From assembly GCF_003096415.1 (NCBI RefSeq), contig NZ_QEKH01000007.1, positions 62,001 through 126,000 on the forward strand: a stretch of DNA of 64,000 nucleotides. The letters are read 5' to 3'. The DNA is from Victivallis vadensis (GTDB lineage: Bacteria; Verrucomicrobiota; Lentisphaeria; Victivallales; Victivallaceae). Below are positions 26,902 to 36,181 of the stretch, piece after piece. The notes beneath the pieces were generated by a model. That model searched no databases. It was given only the letters and a program-made list of their open reading frames with translations, and had not been told where the DNA came from. The position numbers were made by a program, and so were the translations under genes. Position 1 is the first letter of the stretch, and the number at the start of each line of letters is the position of its first letter.

Positions 26902-27759
26902 ATGATTTTTTCGGAGTTAAAAAGGTCTGCTTCCCGTTCCCGGCACGAAACCGCCCTGCTGGCCATCGAAGCGAAATTCGGCGTGGGCATCACCATTCAC
27001 GACCTGTACGGCAAAATCGGCCTGGCGGAACCGGGCTCGCCGCTGTTCGGGCGGCACCTGCACCCGCTGGAGTGCTGCCGGTGGGGACGGCGGAACAATC
27101 CGGGCTGGAACAGCCGCTGCGTGAACGATTGTTTCCGGGAAACGGAACTCCATGCCGCCAAGCGGCGGGAACCGTTCCTGAAGGAGTGCTGGACCGGGCT
27201 GTGCGAGCTGGTCGTGCCGATCCAATACCAGAAGGTGCACCAGATCACCATATTCGCCGGGGTATTCAAGGGTTCGGAGCCGCGCCGTTCCCACCTGCCG
27301 GAGACCTTCGAAGCCGTCTACCGGACGCTGCCGGAACCCGATCCCGAAATTCTGGCGGGATTGGCGGAGCTGCTCCATACTTTCGGAACCGGCCTGTTGA
27401 AAGAGCTGGAAACCACTGAACTTTCCGAGGACAACCGGCTGGCCCGGATTCGCCGCTACATCGCCAACCACGCCCATGAACGGATCACGCTGGACGATGT
27501 CGCCCGCGAGCTTTTCATTTCAAATTCCAGGACCCGGCACCTGATCACCGAACTGACGGGCCAATCCTTCTCCGAGTTATTGGACGAGGTCCGGATGAAC
27601 CGGGCCCGGCGGCTGCTGCTCTCCGGCGAACGGACGCTCGCCGAAATCGCGGATGCCACCGGTTATGCCAACGTTCACTATTTCAGCAGGCGTTTCAACG
27701 AGTATTTCGGAGAACCGCCCGGCCGCTACCGTCGGAATCACCGCCACGACCGTTCCTGA
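26902..27759 (+). CDS. AraC-family regulator with PocR-like sensor domain
   Basis: This 285-residue protein has an N-terminal domain with a cysteine pattern (LECCRWG, SRCVNDC, LKECWTGLCELVVPI) like the PocR sensory domain. The C-terminus has two AraC helix-turn-helix motifs: ITLDDVARELFISNSRTRHLI and LAEIADATGYANVHYFSRRFNEYFG. It probably activates the divergent FAD oxidoreductase/prepilin/GH71 operon. The start at 26902 is preferred because GGAGG lies five bases upstream; an ATG at 26890 is also possible. Confidence 0.85.
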   Translation: MIFSELKRSASRSRHETALLAIEAKFGVGITIHDLYGKIGLAEPGSPLFGRHLHPLECCRWGRRNNPGWNSRCVNDCFRETELHAAKRREPFLKECWTGLCELVVPIQYQKVHQITIFAGVFKGSEPRRSHLPETFEAVYRTLPEPDPEILAGLAELLHTFGTGLLKELETTELSEDNRLARIRRYIANHAHERITLDDVARELFISNSRTRHLITELTGQSFSELLDEVRMNRARRLLLSGERTLAEIADATGYANVHYFSRRFNEYFGEPPGRYRRNHRHDRS

Positions 27760-27836
27760 CCTCCTCTTCCGCCAGCAGGGTCACACGCCAGCTCCACACC
27801 TGCCGTTCACCGGAAAGCAACATCCGCAAGGCCCGC

Positions 27837-28628
27837 CTATGCCGGCCGCATCCAGTTTTTCCGGAAGGCTTCCAGCGCCGTTTCAAGCGGCGGCAGGTGA
27901 GGCTCCCAGAGCTTTTCGTACTCAAAAATCACCGGAGTCGCGGGCGAATGTTCCGCCAGGAAAGCGAGGAAATCCGCCGCCGGGAAATCCCCTTCGGCGG
28001 GCAGACAGGCCAGCCGCCTGCCGCTCTCCACGCGGCTGTCCTTCAAATGGACTTCGATCACGTTCTCTTTCAGGAGCCCGAAGCTCTCCCGGAACGGTTC
28101 TCCGCCGATGTTGACCGTGTGATGCACATCCCAGACCACCGGCAGCGGTTCGCCCAGCCGCCGGAAGAGTTCGGTGCACTTCGCCGCCGAAGAGTAGCCG
28201 TCGTGAGTTTCCAGCGCCAGACGGCAGCGGCGTCCCAGCGCCCGATAGCGTTTCAGGTTCCGCCGGGCGGCGGCGACCGCCGCATCGTCCACCGGATGCT
28301 CGAACGGCATCCCGCCGAAAATCCGGATATGCGCAATGCCCGCCGCGTCGGCGATCTCCGAAAGCTCCTCCAGTTCGCAGAAATCCGCCTCCGGATCGGA
28401 GAGTCCGAAGCCGCTGCCCAGCAGCGTGATCCGCCCCTCCCCGGCCAGCCGCCGGAACTCTCCGGCATTTTCCGGCAGTTTCAGGTTAGAGGCAAGTTTG
28501 CAATTGCCGGAGAGCGCGCGCAGCTCCAGCAGCCGGAACCCGAAGCGTTCCGCCAGCGCGGCGGCCTCCGGCAGCGACAGCTCCGGACACCCCAGCGTGG
28601 AAATACCCCAGCGGTGTTGATCCTGCAT
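27837..28628 (-). CDS. Sugar phosphate isomerase/epimerase-like TIM barrel protein
   Basis: This 263-residue protein is of the xylose isomerase-like TIM barrel (AP endonuclease 2) family. STLGCPELSLPEAAALAERFGFRLLELR is the first strand, then LALETHDG near residue 140, VWDVHHTVNIGG near 165 and VIEVHLKDS near 185 supply the usual metal-binding Glu, Asp and His residues. It is likely a cytoplasmic sugar isomerase, epimerase or dehydratase. The start at 28628 (ATG) follows GGAAG. On the minus strand TTGAAA-16-TATCTT upstream is a possible promoter. It converges on the AraC gene. Confidence 0.78.
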   Translation of the reverse strand: MQDQHRWGISTLGCPELSLPEAAALAERFGFRLLELRALSGNCKLASNLKLPENAGEFRRLAGEGRITLLGSGFGLSDPEADFCELEELSEIADAAGIAHIRIFGGMPFEHPVDDAAVAAARRNLKRYRALGRRCRLALETHDGYSSAAKCTELFRRLGEPLPVVWDVHHTVNIGGEPFRESFGLLKENVIEVHLKDSRVESGRRLACLPAEGDFPAADFLAFLAEHSPATPVIFEYEKLWEPHLPPLETALEAFRKNWMRPA

Positions 28629-28801
28629 CAAAAAACTTCCTTCATGTTCCGGTACTTATCTTCCCAATTCCATCGGAAAGATACTTCTCCATCTCCATTT
28701 TTCAAGGCGTCGCATGGAATTATTGTTCAAAACTCCGGAAAAATCCGTCTGAACCGGGGTGCTTTTCCAATACCGGCCCGGAATGCGGAGAGTCCGGAAC
28801 A

Positions 28802-28843
28802 AAAAAATATTCTCCGGCGGTTTCAGAAAAAACGCCGGAGAAT
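28802..28843 (-). terminator. Rho-independent terminator of the channel gene
   Basis: ATTCTCCGGCG (28809-28819) and CGCCGGAGAAT (28833-28843) form a perfect 11-base stem with a 13-base loop. On the minus strand the stem is followed by a run of seven T (28808-28802). This is the clearest intrinsic terminator in the window. It lies just after the stop of the gene at 28865-30340. Confidence 0.9.
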
Positions 28844-28864
28844 GCCATCCGTTTGAACCGGGAA

Positions 28865-30340
28865 TTACTTTTTCAGTTTTTCCGCCCAGTCGCCAAGCAG
28901 CCGGGCGGCAACCTCACGGCCGCCGATGCCGAACGCAATGGCCGCGGCAACGCAGACCGCGCCGAGAATCAGCGCGAAAGCAATCTCCACAATGGTCCCG
29001 CCGATATCCATATTGCCGATGGCCAGGGCAACCGTAAAGACAATCACGCCCACGCGGACGGCGGCGACGATCACGGCGCCGCATTTCCCTTTCAGCGAAT
29101 CGGCCGCAAAGTTCGCCAGCCAGACACCGATCAGCAGGACCGCGATGCTCAACAGCACGTTGCCGCCGAATGCCGCCAGAGTCCGGATCAGGTTGGCCAG
29201 TTGTTCAAAACCGAGGATTTCGCAGGCGGCAAGCACCGCCAGGACCACAATGCAGAGAAATGCAAGTTTTCCAACCACCGCGGAAGGCGCAACGGAGTTT
29301 TCATCACCTTCCCGGCGGAATCCCATTCCGGCAATCAGCCGGTCGAAACCGAAATCGGCAACCAGCCGCGCCAGCAGTCCGGAAACGAAGCCCCCCGCCA
29401 GAACCGCACAGAAGACAATCAGCGACGCGCCGATGATATCGCCGGTCGCATTCAGCAGCTTGTCGAAAAAACCGGATACGGAGCTGGACAGCGCCTCGAC
29501 TTTCAGCGCAGTCAATGCGGAAATCACCACCGGAATCGCCACGAGAACATACGCGACGATGCTCACCATCGAAGCCAGCCCGCCGTTGCCGAACAGCTTG
29601 GAAACGCCGAGTTTTTCCCCGAACGCATTCAGGCGGCTGATCACGATCAGCCCGGAAACCGCCCTCCGGATCAGGTTGGCGACAAAAAGCCCGACAACGA
29701 GAATCGCAACCGCGGCAAGCAGATTCGGGATATAGGTCAGCACCTTTTCAAACATCGCCTGAAGCGGCTGGGTGATCCCATAAATCTTCAGCGCATTCAG
29801 GATGGCCGGAAGGAAAAAGAGAAAAACCGTGCAATAGGCCGTTCCTGCGGCATATTCGGCCACCGCCTCCGGTCTTTCGACGCCGATCTGCGCGGCAAGA
29901 CGTTCGTTGAGCTTGCTTTTCAGCAATGTCACTTTCGTAACGGAGCGGACGATTCCCGCCACAATCCAGGCGACGGCGGCGAGCAGCAGGGCGCCGACGA
30001 TATTGGGCGCATACTGCGCGACTGTGGAAATGAAATCCTGAAGCGGTGCGGCCGCCGCATTCAGGTTCAGCACGGAAAAGCATCCCAGCACCGCAAAAAT
30101 CATAATGACGTAATAGATGATTTTGCCGGTAAGGGTGTCGGCGTGACTGATCCGCGGCACTTCCGCCCCATCCGGCAGAATATCTTTCCGGACGGTCAGC
30201 TTCTGTAATGAACCGGAAATCCTGCGGGAAGCGTAAAGAGCGATCAGCCAGCCGATCAGAAGGATCAGAACGGCTCCGACGACATTCAACAGATTACTGT
30301 CGACAATAACCTGCCAGATCTGCTTGAAAAAATCCTGCAT
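28865..30340 (-). CDS. Mechanosensitive-channel-type membrane protein (TM-helix repeat family)
   Basis: This 491-residue protein has about ten hydrophobic helices and repeated segments such as APNIVGALLLAAVAWIVAGIVR, IPNLLAAVAILVVGLFVANLIRR and GGNVLLSIAVLLIGVWLANF. That pattern is of the conserved TM-helix family related to MscS (CmpX-like), but the MscS beta domain is not evident. It is probably an inner-membrane protein involved in osmotic or envelope stress. The start at 30340 follows GGAGGAAAA. It has its own promoter and terminator, so it is a single-gene unit unrelated to the sugar loci around it. Confidence 0.78.
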   Translation of the reverse strand: MQDFFKQIWQVIVDSNLLNVVGAVLILLIGWLIALYASRRISGSLQKLTVRKDILPDGAEVPRISHADTLTGKIIYYVIMIFAVLGCFSVLNLNAAAAPLQDFISTVAQYAPNIVGALLLAAVAWIVAGIVRSVTKVTLLKSKLNERLAAQIGVERPEAVAEYAAGTAYCTVFLFFLPAILNALKIYGITQPLQAMFEKVLTYIPNLLAAVAILVVGLFVANLIRRAVSGLIVISRLNAFGEKLGVSKLFGNGGLASMVSIVAYVLVAIPVVISALTALKVEALSSSVSGFFDKLLNATGDIIGASLIVFCAVLAGGFVSGLLARLVADFGFDRLIAGMGFRREGDENSVAPSAVVGKLAFLCIVVLAVLAACEILGFEQLANLIRTLAAFGGNVLLSIAVLLIGVWLANFAADSLKGKCGAVIVAAVRVGVIVFTVALAIGNMDIGGTIVEIAFALILGAVCVAAAIAFGIGGREVAARLLGDWAEKLKK

Positions 30341-30389
30341 ATACTTTTCCTCCTCTGTTGTTATGATGTTTAGTAGTGAACTGGTAATT

Positions 30390-30417
30390 AATATAACCCA
30401 TAAAAGATATTTTTCAA
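30390..30417 (-). promoter_or_regulatory. Promoter of the channel gene
   Basis: On the minus strand TTGAAA (30417-30412) and TATATT (30395-30390) are 16 bases apart, about 50 bases before the start codon at 30340. Confidence 0.6.
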
Positions 30418-30523
30418 CCAATCAGTAAAAGCAATGGCATCATAAAACGAAAAATTTATAATAATGCTTATGCCGCTTCGAAGATTTTCATCACAAATTA
30501 TTCCGATTTTTTGACTTCTCCTA

Positions 30524-30566
30524 TTGACTTTACTGTATCGATATGGTATAATTATAGTAAATACAG
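30524..30566 (+). promoter_or_regulatory. Promoter of the 30601 regulator operon
   Basis: TTGACT (30524-30529) and TATAAT (30547-30552) are 17 bases apart with TGG before the -10 box. An inverted pair, CTGTAT at 30533-30538 and ATACAG at 30561-30566, flanks the -10 box and may be a weak operator. Confidence 0.7.
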
Positions 30567-30600
30567 AAATCACCCGTTACTACAAGCTCAGGAAAACAGA

Positions 30601-31668
30601 ATGACCAAATCGGACCGGCTTTACGGAGAGTTGAAGAACCGGATCATCGGCTGCGAGCCGGGTTCCGCCTTCTATTCGTTCCGCACGATCATGAATGATT
30701 ATTCCGTCAGCCAGGCCACGGTGACCGCCGCCACCCGCAGGCTGATCGACGAGGGACTGCTCAAGCCGAACACCGGCAAGGAGATGGAGATCACCGACGA
30801 AGTGCTCAAATACCGGCAGGACGCGCCGCCGGTGGTCTGTCTGGCGATGCCGCACTGGCAGTCGGACTGGTACACATTCATCGAACACCACTTCTTCGAC
30901 CTAGCTTCCGAACTCGGCTATCAGCTCGAAGTCCTGCGCTACGACTGGCGCGTCGGCGCCCCGGAGAGCCTGCCGCAGACCAAGATCGACGCGCTGGTGC
31001 TGGTCGCCGATTCGCAGAAGCTGACCGCCGAAAATATCCGGCGGATGAACCAGTACCGCCTCCCCTACGTGATCTTCGCGCGTGACCTCGCCGGAATCGC
31101 CGTGAACTGCGTCGGCCTCGACAACGAATACGCCGGAGCCAAAGCCGCCCACCACCTGATTGAGCTTGGACACCGCTCGCTGGCGGTGGCGGTCTCGCAG
31201 CCGAAGTCGGAGAGTATCTTCTCGCGCATCAAGGGATTCCGCCAGTTCTGCGAACTGCACGGCGTCGGCTGCGAGGTGATCGACTGCGACATCCGCAGCG
31301 GCGATTTCAGCCCGGAAAAAGTGTACCGTGTCCTCCGCGAACGGTTCGCCGCCGGGCGTCCGGACTTCACCGGGCTTTTCACGCTGTGCGAAGATTCGGC
31401 CAGCGGCGTCTACCGCGCCTGCTTTGAAACCGGGCTCAGGATTCCGCAGGAGCTCAGCGTGGTCGCGATCGGCCAGTCGTGGCGGCTCGACTATTTCACC
31501 CCCGCCCTGACCGCGCTCGGCACCGACATCTCCGAAATGGTCCGGCAGACGATCCGTATTCTCAAGAGCAACCTTGCGGCCGCCTCCCAGCTCGACTATG
31601 AACGCAAGCTGGTCAAGCCGCAACTGACAGTCCGAAACTCAACCGCGGCCTTTGCCGCCATCAAATAA
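30601..31668 (+). CDS. GntR-family regulator with LacI-type sensor domain
   Basis: This 355-residue protein has an N-terminal winged helix (residues 5-65: [28 protein letters not shown]) and a LacI-like sugar-binding domain from about residue 78 ([18 protein letters not shown]). [28 protein letters not shown] is a typical hinge and ligand region. It is the first gene of an operon with a prepilin and two clan GH-A enzymes, and probably senses their product. The start at 30601 follows AGGAAAACAGA. Confidence 0.87.
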   Translation: MTKSDRLYGELKNRIIGCEPGSAFYSFRTIMNDYSVSQATVTAATRRLIDEGLLKPNTGKEMEITDEVLKYRQDAPPVVCLAMPHWQSDWYTFIEHHFFDLASELGYQLEVLRYDWRVGAPESLPQTKIDALVLVADSQKLTAENIRRMNQYRLPYVIFARDLAGIAVNCVGLDNEYAGAKAAHHLIELGHRSLAVAVSQPKSESIFSRIKGFRQFCELHGVGCEVIDCDIRSGDFSPEKVYRVLRERFAAGRPDFTGLFTLCEDSASGVYRACFETGLRIPQELSVVAIGQSWRLDYFTPALTALGTDISEMVRQTIRILKSNLAAASQLDYERKLVKPQLTVRNSTAAFAAIK

Positions 31669-31682
31669 GAAGGAGCATTGCA

Positions 31683-32429
31683 ATGAGAAACCGAGCCGCC
31701 AACTTCACATTGATTGAATTGCTGGTTGTAATAGCAATCATAGCGGTCCTCGCTTCGATGCTGCTGCCGGCCCTGAACAAGGCGCGCGACCGGGCGCGCA
31801 CCGCTTCGTGCCTGAGCAATTTAAAACAGATAGGCATCGCGACGGCTACTTACGCGGCCGACGACAAGGGAGCGATCATCTGGGTCCGGGATTCCACGCT
31901 GATGTACCGGAACAATGCCGGCGGCTGGCCGGCCGGGCTGGGTTTTCTGCATAAAATCGGCTACCTCGCCGCCCCCAAGGCATTCTACTGTCCGACCGAA
32001 CGGAAAAACCGCTATGAAAACCAGACGAAAATGTGGGAGAGCAAGCAGTCCAACAAGTACGACGACAACACCGGCAGCGACGGCATCACCTCCAACTACC
32101 TGCTTCCGAAAGAGGGTGCGCCCTACGATCCCCAGACCACGCAATCGGTCAACCTTGGTTATCCGGGAAGAACGATCTATATTTTCCTTAAGAAACAAAA
32201 GCCCGGCTACTCCTATATTGCGGACGGCTGTCTTCGCGAATACAACGCCAGAACCAATGAAGTCACCGGAGGCTGGCAGTGGGCGCATAACGGACACGCC
32301 GGAAACATTCTCTATCAGGACGGCCATGCGGAAACACTGACGATCTCCCAGGCTAAAATGATGAAAATGACCTCGACGAATTCCAACCACTGGGAAGCCC
32401 ATTATATGGGCTGCTACAATCGCAAGTAA
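31683..32429 (+). CDS. Prepilin-like protein with H-X-DG domain
   Basis: This 248-residue protein has the shortest leader of the set (MRNRAAN, then [18 protein letters not shown]). The C-terminal motif is [14 protein letters not shown], one residue longer than H-X9-DG. The -1 residue is Asn. AAGGAG precedes the start. It lies 14 bases after the regulator and 23 bases before a lipoprotein glycosidase. Confidence 0.87.
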   Translation: MRNRAANFTLIELLVVIAIIAVLASMLLPALNKARDRARTASCLSNLKQIGIATATYAADDKGAIIWVRDSTLMYRNNAGGWPAGLGFLHKIGYLAAPKAFYCPTERKNRYENQTKMWESKQSNKYDDNTGSDGITSNYLLPKEGAPYDPQTTQSVNLGYPGRTIYIFLKKQKPGYSYIADGCLREYNARTNEVTGGWQWAHNGHAGNILYQDGHAETLTISQAKMMKMTSTNSNHWEAHYMGCYNRK

Positions 32430-32452
32430 TCTTTTTCAACAAGAGGAAAACC

Positions 32453-34003
32453 ATGCATAAACTCCTGACTCCCTTTGCCGCGGGGGCGGCGCTGCTGCTC
32501 GGCGCCTGCGCCTCGACCGATACGCTTCAGCCGGTTCCGGCGGACCGCACCTTCGTGAACTTTTCCGGCGTCTGCCACGGTTCGGTCAACTCCGCGCCGC
32601 TGTGGGGAACCGCCCTCGGCTGGGACCGCTTCGACTTCTCATGGCAGAGCTTCCAGCCGCAGCGCGGCAAGTGGAACAACGCCTACCTCGAAAAATACTG
32701 CCAGCGGATTCTGGCGGCGAAAGCCAAAGGCGTGAAGTTCCTGCCGATCCTCGACTACGGGAACGGCTGGACCGCCGACGGCATCCCGGAACAGGAGTTC
32801 GAACTGGGCGGGCGCGTCTACACCGTGAACCGCCGTCCCGACGGCGATTTCGACGTGGCCGGTTACAACAAGGAGACGGTCAACGGCAGACCGGAGCGAA
32901 TCCTGATCGAAAAGCGCAAAGTGAGCGCCAGACGGATGAGCCAGCGGTTCGTGCCGGACGATCAGATTGCCGACTGGGAACAGTTCGTGCGCAAAACCGT
33001 CACCGCGCTGAAAGCCGAACCGTACGGCGTTGAATACTTTCAGGTCTGGAACGAAGCCCATCCGATGAGCTCCTTCTGGTACGGCGACATGGACACCTAT
33101 ATGAAGAACGTCCACCTGCCCGCCGCGAAGATCATCCATGAACTCGGCGGCAAGGTCGTCTACGGCGGCTGGATCTGCGGCGAATCGATCAGCGAATTCG
33201 TCGCATACCTCGACCGCCATAACGCATGGGATTCGATCGACGTGTTCGACCTGCACTACTTCCCGCTCGCCGGAATGGAGTACCTGGCCCGGGCGCTCAA
33301 AGAACGCGGGTACGAGGACAAAGGCATCTGGCAGACCGAACTCGGTTTCACCGCCGGAGCGAACTTCATCGGCAACCTTTACCCGCGCGTTCTCCACTGG
33401 GCGCTCGAAAACGGCTGGGACCGGGGCGACAAGTACAAGCTCTTCTATTTCGCCTACGGCACGCCGAATGATCCGAAGGCCTACGGCTACAGGCGCGGCC
33501 TGCTGCTCGGCAGGGAGCTGAATTACAGCGGCCGCAGCCTCGAAACCCTTGCCGGAGTCCTCGGCGGGGCGCCGCTCGAACTCTACGGACCGGTCCGCAG
33601 CGTTCCGGCGCTGAAGCCGGAACTGGATGAGCGGCTGAGCAGCCTTGAGAACTTCCGGGTAGGCAACCGGATCGTCTCCGCCGTCCACATGCTGCCCAAC
33701 AACAACGCCAAAATCTTCGTGGACTGGAACGGCGATCTCGACACCATCCACATCGACTACGAAAACCCGCTGCTGCGCCTGAAGTACCCCGAACTCGATC
33801 CGGCCCGCGTCGCCAAAATCGAACGGGTCAGCATGTACGGCACTCGCATCGACCTGACCGACCGTCTGGAAAAGGATGGGAACGGCAGCGCGGTGAACGT
33901 CCCGGTCCGCGAACCCGACCGCAAGGAATTCCGTTACACCGATATGCCGGAAAACTTCCTGCCTGAGGTGTTCTACACCGTAATCACACTCAGGGGAGAA
34001 TAA
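32453..34003 (+). CDS. Lipoprotein glycoside hydrolase, clan GH-A (GH39-like)
   Basis: This 516-residue protein has a lipobox (LLLGAC, Cys at residue 19), so it is probably anchored in a membrane facing outward. The TIM barrel resembles GH39/GH5-type enzymes. FQVWNEAHP near residue 198 supplies the acid/base Glu, and IWQTELGF near 293 the nucleophile Glu. The early motif FVNFSGVCHGS and the SWQSFQPQRGKWN segment are shared with the next gene. The substrate is unknown; beta-xyloside or a related glycan is possible. It is the third gene of the operon. Confidence 0.78.
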   Translation: MHKLLTPFAAGAALLLGACASTDTLQPVPADRTFVNFSGVCHGSVNSAPLWGTALGWDRFDFSWQSFQPQRGKWNNAYLEKYCQRILAAKAKGVKFLPILDYGNGWTADGIPEQEFELGGRVYTVNRRPDGDFDVAGYNKETVNGRPERILIEKRKVSARRMSQRFVPDDQIADWEQFVRKTVTALKAEPYGVEYFQVWNEAHPMSSFWYGDMDTYMKNVHLPAAKIIHELGGKVVYGGWICGESISEFVAYLDRHNAWDSIDVFDLHYFPLAGMEYLARALKERGYEDKGIWQTELGFTAGANFIGNLYPRVLHWALENGWDRGDKYKLFYFAYGTPNDPKAYGYRRGLLLGRELNYSGRSLETLAGVLGGAPLELYGPVRSVPALKPELDERLSSLENFRVGNRIVSAVHMLPNNNAKIFVDWNGDLDTIHIDYENPLLRLKYPELDPARVAKIERVSMYGTRIDLTDRLEKDGNGSAVNVPVREPDRKEFRYTDMPENFLPEVFYTVITLRGE

Positions 34004-34006
34004 TCC

Positions 34007-35479
34007 ATGCTTCACCGTTTTTTCCTGTTCGCGTTTCTATTCGGCAGCACGCTGCTCGCCCCGGCCGTGACCTTCCGCGACTTCTCCGGCGTCTGCCAGG
34101 GAGGAGACGGCAGCCTGAAGCTGCCTTACTGGGACACCCTTGCCGGCTGGAACCGCATCGACATCGCGTGGAACGCCGCCGAACCCGTTGAAGGCCAATA
34201 CAATGAAGCCTATCTCAAAAAGGTTTATTCCAGCATAAGGAAAAATCTCGACCGGGGCGTCAAAATGCTGCCGATGCTCGGCTATGCTCCCGGCTGGGCG
34301 TCGCGGGACGGCGAGTACGTATTCACCTGCGGCGACAGCCGCAAGGTTTACAACAAGCTCGGCGGCAACGAATACCGGCTGCGGGAATTCAAAAAGGAAA
34401 AGAACGGCGGCTGGGTTCCCAGGACCGACAAAGCGGGCAATCCGATCGACAAAACGGTCCGCAACCCGCGCATCCCGCTCGCCCCCGAAAATATCGCGAA
34501 GTGGCAGGCGTTCATCCGCCGCGTGGTCTCCGATCTGCGGGCCGAGCCGTACCGTCTCGAATACTTCCAGATCTGGAACGAAGCCCATCCGAAAAGCGGC
34601 TTCTACGACGGCGAAATGCTGGAATATCTGAAAAACATCCACCTCCCCGCCGCCGAAGCAATCCGCGATCTGGGCGGCAAGGTCGTCTACGGCGGCTACC
34701 CCTGCTGCGGCGCCGTCGACGCACTGGCGCGGGACCTGACCAAAGCGAAGGCGTGGAATTCCCTCGACGTGATCGACATACACTACTTTCCCGAGTGGTG
34801 TATGGACTATCTGCGGCGCAAAGCCGCCGAAAACGGCAATCCCGGCATCGGCGTATGGCAGACTGAAATCGTCTTCCACCGCAATTATTACGCGGTCGCG
34901 CAGATTTATCCGAATGTGCTCTACCGGGGCCTGACCCACAATTGGAAGAATATCGACCGTTACAAGCTCTTTTTCTTCGCTTTCGGCAGTCCCGACGATC
35001 CGAAAGCCTACGGTTACGGCAAGTGCCTCCTCGCCGGAACCACCCTGACACCCCACGGCAAGGCGTTGGAGACGCTGGCCGATATTTTTGGTTCTGAAGA
35101 ACTTGCCGCCTACGACCGCATCGTCAGCATCCCGAAGCTCGACTTCGCCAACAAAGGCGACCGCATCAGCGGCTTCCGTTTCGGCAACAAAATTCTGGTT
35201 GCGGTCAACTTCGACGCGAAAACCCGCGAAAATCAGGAGAAGGAAGGGCTTGAAGTTCTGAAACTGACCTTTCCCGGTCTGAAAACCGAACAGGTGAACT
35301 CTGCGGTTCGCATCGGCGTGTTCGGCGAAAGGCGCGATCTTGCCGTACAAACACTCCCGGACGGCGTCACACTGGAAGTTCCGCTGGCGGAAGAAGAAAG
35401 CAATCGTTACAGCGATAAGTTCCTGAATGAGAAAAGTCTGCGCCGCCCGGCATTCTACACGCTCCTCGAATTGAAGTGA
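34007..35479 (+). CDS. Secreted glycoside hydrolase, clan GH-A, paralogue of the preceding gene
   Basis: This 490-residue protein has a Sec signal peptide and no lipobox. It is clearly a paralogue of the preceding protein: FSGVCQGGDGS, the NxxEPVEGQYN segment, FQIWNEAHP near residue 190 (acid/base) and VWQTEIVF near 283 (nucleophile) are in the same order. It starts three bases after the previous stop, with GGGGAGAA inside the upstream gene. A small hairpin (GATCCCG and CGGGATC, 35478-35495) lies over the stop codon, without a T run. Confidence 0.78.
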   Translation: MLHRFFLFAFLFGSTLLAPAVTFRDFSGVCQGGDGSLKLPYWDTLAGWNRIDIAWNAAEPVEGQYNEAYLKKVYSSIRKNLDRGVKMLPMLGYAPGWASRDGEYVFTCGDSRKVYNKLGGNEYRLREFKKEKNGGWVPRTDKAGNPIDKTVRNPRIPLAPENIAKWQAFIRRVVSDLRAEPYRLEYFQIWNEAHPKSGFYDGEMLEYLKNIHLPAAEAIRDLGGKVVYGGYPCCGAVDALARDLTKAKAWNSLDVIDIHYFPEWCMDYLRRKAAENGNPGIGVWQTEIVFHRNYYAVAQIYPNVLYRGLTHNWKNIDRYKLFFFAFGSPDDPKAYGYGKCLLAGTTLTPHGKALETLADIFGSEELAAYDRIVSIPKLDFANKGDRISGFRFGNKILVAVNFDAKTRENQEKEGLEVLKLTFPGLKTEQVNSAVRIGVFGERRDLAVQTLPDGVTLEVPLAEEESNRYSDKFLNEKSLRRPAFYTLLELK

Positions 35480-35499
35480 TCCCGCTTTCGGGATCGTAC

Positions 35500-36095
35500 G
35501 TGATGCGAAGCGCTTGCTCCTCCGACGCAAAGCGTCTTTGGAGTGCGGAGATTCATCTCTCTCCGTTTTCAAGTCACACGTGAGTTTTATGGTTGACTCG
35601 TCATTGCCGCAATAACAGGCATGGCGTCCGGAGGGACTGCTTTGCCTGAGCGCAAGAACAGGTAAGGTGCCCGGAGGGTAGTGAGCAAGGGACCTTCGAT
35701 TTGCGGATGGCTCCGGGGGACGTCGCGCACGTCCCCCGGCCCCCCTCGCCGGTGGCAGAGGCCGGTCCGGTTGCGAAGCACTTCCGCTCGCGGGCGCGGC
35801 TTCGCCGCTTACTTGCCGGGCTGCGCCCGTCAACCCCTTCAACGCCCGCGTTGCGGGCTACGCCAGGGGGGGCTTCGCTCACTGCGTTCGGCTTCGTCAC
35901 GATGTTCCTCGTTATTTTGCTGCTGCAAAATAATTCCCTCACATTCGCTCGCGGCGCTTGCCGCGCTTACTTGTGCAAGAAAAACGGTTATGGAGACCAA
36001 CCTTCACCTGCATGAGCCAGCCGCCGCGCGCTCCCGAAGGGTGTAGAGCGCGCACCCGGCAGCGCCACCTTGCCGCCATCTGCCTTGAAAAAAAG
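35500..36095. repeat. Dispersed intergenic repeat, family B copy 1
   Basis: The 699-base space between two genes holds a mosaic repeat with no convincing gene. Its segment from about 35773 to 35980 closely matches 55163-55370, and the 36040-36090 segment matches 55445-55490. It is rich in small hairpins, for example TTATTTTGC and GCAAAATAA near 35914-35935. It ends in a version of the GGCACCTTGCC motif also seen in the palindromic elements. Confidence 0.75.
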
Positions 36096-36114
36096 AATTT
36101 CTTGCCGAAATCCT

Positions 36115-36181
36115 TTGACAGCGGGGCATAATCATGATAGATTGAAGCATGACAACTTGCGCAGAAAGTAGTTGAAGCATG
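36115..36181 (+). promoter_or_regulatory. Promoter with direct repeat TTGAAGCATG
   Basis: TTGACA (36115-36120) and TAGATT (36138-36143) are 17 bases apart, with TGA before the -10 box. TTGAAGCATG occurs exactly twice, at 36142-36151 and 36172-36181, 30 bases apart. The second copy covers the start codon of the regulator gene, so the repeat is a candidate autoregulatory operator. Confidence 0.6.

Noticed and set aside
35478-35495. Hairpin after the second clan GH-A gene as a terminator
   Set aside because: The stem has only seven pairs and no T run follows, so an intrinsic terminator call is not supported.
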